From assembly GCF_022965805.1 (NCBI RefSeq), contig NC_133105.1, positions 27,007,208 through 27,071,207 of the forward strand: 64,000 nucleotides of DNA, read 5' to 3'. Shown one piece after another: positions 58,294 through 64,000 of this stretch. How positions within the stretch are numbered: the stretch's first letter is position 1; every line of letters begins with the position of its first letter. Below the pieces are notes generated by a model that saw only the letters and a list, made by a program, of their open reading frames with translations, ran no database searches and was not told where the DNA came from. This DNA is from Primulina eburnea (Eukaryota; Streptophyta; Magnoliopsida; Lamiales; Gesneriaceae). The position numbers and the translations under genes were made by a program.

Positions 58294-58501
58294 GTTTCTA
58301 GGATATTTAGAAGTTAATAAACAAACTAGTGCATAAGGTTGATCAGTCCAACTGACTTTGTAAGTATTTTCACAATGATTGCAGTTAGAATGACTTCATT
58401 AGTTGAGTCTCTAATTGAACAAGTGTGTCTGTCAAACTGAACTAAGAAATTATTGTCGCATAACTGACTGATACTAATCCAGTTATACTTCAAATTCTCA
58501 A

Positions 58502-58705
58502 CTAGTAAAAATCTTTGACAGTAAAGTTACCATGGATAAGCTTACCCTTACCCACAGTTTTACCTTTGGAATTATCTCCAAAACTGATGTTTGGTCCAGT
58601 GTATTTGATCAGTTTGCATAGCAGACTTGCATCCCCTGTCATATGTCTTGAGCAACCACTGTCTAGATACCAGGTGGATTCCTTGTTTGTACCGGTTACC
58701 TGCAA
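58502..58705 (-). pseudogene. Copia aspartic protease segment
   Basis: STWYLDSGCSRHMTG carries the Asp-Ser-Gly active site of Copia proteases, followed by FGDNSKGKTVGKGKL. Stops separate it from gag upstream and from pre-integrase downstream (58300-58500). Confidence 0.83.
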
Positions 58706-59039
58706 TCACACACAATATGATCTTGGTACCCATTTCATTTGGGTCTTAAACAGATTAGTCCTTTAGGAACCCATATTTGGACCAGTTTAACTGACTTTCC
58801 AGTTACTGTGTTCCATATAGTCTTTCTTGGCTTTGGGTATTCAGTCTATGCTGTGAAGAAGAAACAGTATGATTTGTACCCTTTTTCAACTGACGGTTCT
58901 TTTGATATCGTTTCTGAACTGGCTTACAGTTGTAGTAATTGTAATAGTCATTCCTCGAGTACTGACTTTTGTAACTGAGTCGTTTAGGTGACCAGTTTCT
59001 TGAATCAGTTGAACTCTCGGTGCTATATCCAATTCCATA

Positions 59040-60223
59040 TTATTTGGCCTTGTTCTTACTTTCAGTCGATTGAACAGTTGGTTTACTTGGTTCTGAAAAA
59101 TAATTTACCGTGGTTGATTTTACAAAGTTAATGTAATTTCCTTTGCTTTCATTCAACTTTGGCTGTGTATCACTTGCAGAATTTTCAACATGACTGTGAA
59201 AACTTAAACCAGTTTTATCATCAACTGATTTTTTTGCATTTTGTATTTCAGTTAATGTGACTGAGGACTTGTTCCAAGCTTGAATCAATTCTGTATGTTT
59301 TAAAATTTCAGTTTTAACTGACATATCAAAGCTTGGTTCTCAATCATTTCAGTTTTTTGCTTTTCAATCTCTCCTTTTAGATGTAACACTTCAACTGACT
59401 CATCAGTTTCAATTTTGTTATCACTGGGATCATTTTGCTCAGTTCTAACCTTCTTGAATGATCGAGCAAGTTTGTGATACTCATTTAACATGTCATGCAA
59501 TGTTGTAATGAGTTCCTCACGGGTGAAATTAGTAGAGCTGAAGTCAAATACATGTTCACTTGCTGACTCCAGTTCAGCATCATCTGTCATTAAACACTTA
59601 ACTTCTTCTTCATCATCACTTGAGCTATACGAGGTTTCAGACTCTGACTCCTCACTGTCAGTTTCTACCCATTTAGATTTGCTCTCCTCAGCTAGAAACA
59701 CTTCATGTTTCTTTTGAATGACTTCTTGTCATCCTTGGTTCTTTTTTTATGTTCACAGGGCTTCTTCCCTCTTTCAACCGAGCCTCGACTGTCCTTCTTT
59801 GGTTGGGGACAGTCAGCAATGAAGTGACCAGTTTTGCCACAGTTGTAGCAAGTATAAGGTTCTTGTTTAGAGTAGTTTTTCTGATGTTGTTTTTAGAAGT
59901 TTCCTTGATTTTTTCTCATAAATTTTCCAAACTTTCTGACAAACAATGACATCGCATCATTGCTTAGTTGATCAGCATACTTGTCAACTGAACCAGTTGG
60001 TTCCAGTCTGACAGAAGTCAAAGAAGTTGTGGCCGCTGATGTAGAAGGTTCCCCTTCTCTGGTTTATAGTTCAAACTCATAGACCTTCAGATCAGGAAAC
60101 AAGTCATGAAGCTCGACCTTGTTTAGGTCCTTTGACTCCCTCATCGCCATGGTCTTGACATCCCACTCTTTGGGAAGACCCCTGACAACTTTCAGTGCTA
60201 CCGCTTTATTGGAATACACTTTT
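59040..60223 (-). pseudogene. Copia Gag, cut and shifted
   Basis: Right to left: the capsid-like end at 60223-60070 (NKAVALKVVRGLPKEWDVKT, then DLNKVELHDL) with a TAA near 60069. Next a zinc knuckle, CYNCGKTGHFIADC, near 59850, and a stop near 59895. Then an acidic, coiled-coil-like linker at 59701-59300 and a Ser/Thr-rich piece at 59324-59040. UBN2-type Gag followed by one knuckle is usual for Sireviruses. The N-terminal half is lost beyond the LTR insertion at 60224. Confidence 0.8.
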
Positions 60224-62279
60224 TGTAACGTACCGTACTTTTAAACTACTTAAAATTTGCGGAAAAATAAATTTCTTAAATGAGTAATCAACCTTCAAAT
60301 TTCAATGAAAATATACTATTCCTCCAAAGTATTTGCGACAAAAGACGTCAAGTAAAGTTGCTAAAGAAAAATACATGTTTAAATCTCGTAAACCAAAACG
60401 TGAAATCAAAGTATTTTGAACATTTCATAAAAACTTAAAATAAGGCGGTCCTCGAGTTTAGCCTCCCGCTCAGTCCAAGCCAGCTCACTGGTCCTCACCC
60501 CTCGTCTCCTCAAATTCATCCCCACCTGCATCGATCAAGTCTAGTCAGTCTAAAGACTCAGCATGTATAAACTGAAAAAGTAACAAGTAATACATAATAA
60601 AACCACATGCAACTTTAAAATAGAGTGTACATACTTGAAACTTGAACTTGCATTCTTAAAATCTTGAACATACAAACCTAACATAGACGTGCCATCAACG
60701 TAAAGCTTTTCTTAAACATGCTTGCATACTTGTACATACATAAACTTCATCATTTTGCGTAAAGATATGTTTCAAAGCAAGTGACCCATACATAAAGTTC
60801 CTGATCAGACTGAACCACAGTACTGGGCTGACAGGGAAAGTCCACTACCACATACATGAGATCCTCGTTCATGCTTTAACGGGTGGATTGGTCCCTGGTC
60901 ATACTTACCGCTTTCCAATCCTGAGCTAAACCCGTTCATAATTTAGCGGGGTGGAGAGGTCCTCGGTCACGTTCACCGACTTCCAAACTCATTCATAATT
61001 TGGTCACAAACATTTAGCATACCTCAAAAACATAAAAGTATTTTCTTTTGCACGTCAAACATACTTACTTGGTGTTGAGGGATATGTTGGATCTCGCTTG
61101 GGGTCACTGCTGCACATACTAACATGAGGTCAAACAATTATCTTTCATAGCTTAGACATAGGTATTTGTTCTCACCACCGAATTAAATAAAGAGCCTATG
61201 ACATTCTAAATCACTCGGGACTTGACTTCGTGTAATAATCGTATTAAACCATGGCATAGAACCCCAAAACAAATCCCAAAGTGAAGCCTAAACTATTCCC
61301 AAAAGGAGGTACACGGACCTCGTGCCCAGGTCCGGCTCTAGGTCAGTGTAGGTTCTGTAAAAATTCACTCGAAGAAAAGGAGGGGCATGGACCCCGTGCT
61401 AGGGTCTGTCCAAGAGTCTTTGTAGGCACTGGAAAATGACACTTCGGAATAAACAGAGGCACGGACCCCGTGCCAGGGTCCGTGTAGCCTCGAAAGAACA
61501 AACCTGCGGGAAAATTCTTGCACTGCCTATTTATCCCAATTAAACCGACTAGAATATGAATCGATACCACGAGACCCATCCTAGGACGCTACGGTATTGA
61601 CTCCAACCCATACAAACAATCCAGAAAACCCCAATATCGAATGCAACAACACAACGACACAAAATCCGAGATTTCGACACCATTATTCTTCTTAAGGTTT
61701 CTCTTACTTCCCAAGCCATCTCTGACTCGAATCAAAACCTAAAACGGTACTTGAACACCTCCCACATCATGTATAAACGCAGTAGTGATGGCTTAGCGAT
61801 GTTCAACGAAGCCTGCAACTCAAACACTTCAAGAATTCATCAATAACATATTTTTTCAGAAAAAACACAGTTTGAGCAGTACCACGAAAACAGTCGTAAC
61901 TCACTCAAATTTTGTCCAAATATTTTGAATTTAATATCAAATCGAAGGTATCAAAAAATTCTACGTTTCATAACTTGAATTTTTTCCCAAAATCTCGACC
62001 AAAAAATCGCAGTAATTCAAAATACAGTAAAAACGAAAGTCTGAGATCTAAAAACGTTGCATAGATTGATCAAACAATTTCCTGCTCAAACTTTGTACAT
62101 CACACATGAGATTTTACGCATCAAAAACATCACAACGCATAATATGACTAGATCGACGCAGGAATAACAGATTATACATGCCTTTAAAGCTTTAACGTTA
62201 CCGAAACGACGACACCGAAGCGGGAAGGAAGCGATGGTTGATCCGAGACGAACGTGGCACCATTTTCTTTGAAGAAAAC
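60224..62279 (-). mobile_element. Tekay-like Gypsy LTR, reverse orientation, 5' part missing
   Basis: TGTAACGTACCGTAC at 60224 is the inverse of the LTR end; CTTTT precedes it. Landmarks match the other copies (CGGTCCTCGAG, CAGTCCAAGCCAGCTC, CACCTGCATCGATCAAGTCT). Three CACGGACCC-type tags lie at about 61311-61485. It joins integrase-coding sequence at about 62280, so roughly the first 650 bp of the LTR, as seen in the + copy from 62998, are missing. Confidence 0.75.
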
Positions 62280-62280
62280 T

Positions 62281-62997
62281 CATATGACAGATCTGGAGTA
62301 AGCTGCAACGGCTCGTAACTCAAAATGTGCGAAGGATTAGCTAGGTACTTTCTCAGCATTGAGACATGGAACACATTGTGTACACCGGCCAGATTCGGCA
62401 GTAAGGCTACACGATAAGCTATTGTCCCAACTCTGTCAAGAATTTCAAACGGTCCAATAAACCTCGGACTAAGCTTTCCTCTCTTCCCAAATATCATAAC
62501 ACCATTCATGGGTGCCATCTTCACGAAAACGTGATCACCTATGGCAAACTCTAGATATCTCCTCCTCTTGTCAGCATAACACTTTTGGCAAATCTGGGCG
62601 GTCTTCATCCTGTCTCGGATCTTGACCACCACATCTGCAGTCTGCTGAACAATCCCTAGACCAAGTTCTGATCTTTCACCGACTTCATCCCAGTGAATCG
62701 GCGAGCTGCACTTCCTTCCGTACAATGGCTCGTAGTGAGCCATACCTATTGATGATTGAAAATTGTTGTTGTATGTAAACTCCACTAGAGGTAGCTTTGA
62801 TTCCCATGTCCCATGGAAATCGATCATGCAGGCTCGCAATAAATCCTCCAAAATCCGAATCACTCGCTCGGACTGGCCATCTATCTGCGGGTGAAAAGCT
62901 GTAATGAAAAGAAACTTCGTCCCCACTGCATGCAAACTCTTCAAAAAGGACGATGTAAACCTCGGGTCTCTGTTAGACACAATAGAAACTGGGATCC
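62281..62997 (-). pseudogene. Tekay-type Gypsy integrase fragment
   Basis: Starts at SIVSNRDPRFTS (second catalytic Asp in NRDPRF), then HPQIDGQSERVIRILEDLLR with the catalytic Glu, ESKLPLVEFTYNNNFQSSIG, YGRKCSSPIHWDEVGE, and the C-terminal RFIGPFEILDRVGTIAYRVA and VHNVFHVSMLRKY. This is the Tekay/Del chromovirus pattern. The first Asp side is cut by the LTR at 62998. On the other end it fuses to LTR sequence at about 62280, losing the chromodomain and polypurine tract. The apparent first dozen codons from 63031 belong to the LTR. Confidence 0.85.
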
Positions 62998-64000
62998 TGT
63001 AGAGCCCAAAATTAGTACACGTAAAACCCATGTATTTATTTAAATTGTTTAAATATTTAATTAAGTTTAAAATGATTTTAGAGATGCATTATTTATTTAA
63101 ACGTATTATTTTAAATTATTTATGCTTATGTGATACACGTTAAATGTTTTCTTGAGTTTCATGTTTCAGGCGATTATTCGATTCGGGATCGAGGAAAAGA
63201 GACCGGCAACGATTTTGGCAATTTTAAAATGTGGTATTTTATTTAAAGTTAGGATTGGGGAATTTTAAATGATTTATTTAGTTTTAAGCATTTTAAAAGG
63301 TTTATTTAATTTTTAGCATTTTAAAAGAATAATTAAATTATTAGGTGATTTTATAACTTTAAAGTTCTTAAAGATTTGTCAATAGTACATTTTATTTTAA
63401 ATTAAGAGATATTATTTAAAGTTATATGGAGGTTAGTATTTTAATTAGTTGTTAATTATCAATTAAGCAAAAAATTTACCTACACAAATCTCACGCACAC
63501 ACTCCTTTTACACACACACATTCACGTTAATTACACATACACACACAATTCCTTACACTATATTTCAGATTTTGAGAGGAAAATATTAGGGTTCTTAGAG
63601 CAAGAGTGCAGCCGCCCCTCTCTGAATATTTCCAATGATTTTTCGTTGATTTTTCTTCAAGAAAAATAGTGCCACATTCGTCTCGGATCAAGTCTCGCAC
63701 CGTTTCCGCTTCGGTATCGTCATATTGTGAGTTTTAAACATCAAAAGGCATGTAAAAAACTATTTTTCCTACGTCGATCTAGTCATATTATGTGTTGCGA
63801 TGTTTTTATGCAAGAAAATCCATGTGTGATGTGTAGAAGTTTGAGCAATTATGTTTGGATCACTTTTGAAACCATTTTTGGGATCTCAAAAACTCGTTTT
63901 TCCTGTTCTTTTAAATACCTAGATTTTTCGGTCACTTTTCTGGAAAAGATTTCAACACATATGAAACGTAGAACTTTTCAATACCTTCGATTTGAAATAA
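62998..64000 (+). mobile_element. Tekay-like Gypsy LTR, plus orientation, runs off the window
   Basis: Starts TGTAGAGCCCAAAATTAGTA; GATCC precedes it (62993-62997). Shared landmarks: CATGTTTCAGGCGATT, GGGATCGAGGAAAAGAGACCGG, a (CA)n-rich part at about 63485-63550, TTCGTCTCGGATCAA and GATCTAGTCATATTATG. It mirrors the minus-strand copies at 25786-28430 and 60224-62279. Confidence 0.8.

Larger units (their letters stand above)
30479..60223 (-). mobile_element. Sirevirus-like Copia element, 5' end lost, split by a 20-kb insertion
   Basis: On the minus strand the order is gag (60223 to 59040), protease (58705 to 58502), integrase (58293 to 57166), RT/RNase H (56882 to 55516), an extra 3' ORF (54381 to 53278, then 33203 to 31253), polypurine tract and 3' LTR (31214 to 30479). 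The order PR-INT-RT-RH defines Copia, and the extra ORF after RT is typical of Sireviruses. Gag is cut at 60224 by a Gypsy LTR and the 5' LTR is not in the window. All ORFs except integrase are visibly damaged. TCAGTT/AACTGA words are unusually dense throughout. Confidence 0.85.

Noticed and set aside
58515..58978. Plus-strand frames opposite Copia protease and gag
   Set aside because: Antisense shadows with no start context or recognisable domain.

Overview
The window is plant nuclear DNA: spliced eudicot-type gene pieces (a FAR1-related transcription factor, a glutamine synthetase remnant, a MAP kinase fragment) lie in AT-rich DNA dominated by nested LTR retrotransposons. The 3' ORFs of the Copia elements recall repeats of asterids, perhaps Lamiales; that placement is a weak inference from memory. 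No bacterial, organellar or CRISPR features were seen.

Layout. (1) 1-7.9 kb is the gene-bearing end: a broken chloroplast-type glutamine synthetase tail (about 2503-3037, +) and one intact gene, a FAR1-RELATED SEQUENCE protein of the FRS7/FRS12 type (3984-6278, -) with a probable intron in its 5' leader. (2) About 7.98-21.5 kb is a low-complexity region built from degenerate ~235-bp repeats, in + orientation on the left and inverted on the right, with fold-back-like ends. Three insertions with clean target-site duplications (TSDs) sit in it: a 2,281-bp CACTA-like element carrying a MAP-kinase exon end, a young Gypsy-type element (11483-16190) whose 795-bp LTRs differ at 3 sites and which has no reverse transcriptase, and a 1,628-bp solo LTR. 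(3) 21.7-31.2 kb is a pile of Copia LTR and 3'-ORF fragments, Tekay-like Gypsy LTRs and one complete Cassandra TRIM with 5S rRNA-like LTRs.

(4) 30.5-60.2 kb is one minus-strand Sirevirus-like Copia element (gag, protease, integrase, RT/RNase H, extra 3' ORF, 3' LTR). It is split by a 20-kb insertion at 33204-53277 flanked by the 5-bp TSD ACAAT. That insertion is a Gypsy LTR split in turn by a Mutator-like element (MULE; transposase on -, plant-mobile-domain partner gene on +). The MULE is invaded by an Athila-type Gypsy element at 35785 and a deleted Copia element at 47563. (5) 60.2-64 kb holds two opposed Tekay-like LTRs around an integrase fragment.

Most apparent coding capacity belongs to transposable elements, and almost all of it is broken by frameshifts, stops and deletions. 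The features most worth a second look are: family-specific palindromic or hairpin 'tags' repeated within each retroelement family; a TATA-led antisense ORF inside the Sirevirus-like element; the RT-less gag/integrase-relic element that moved recently; and the fold-back repeat region. Intervals marked 'about' are boundaries I could place only approximately by eye.
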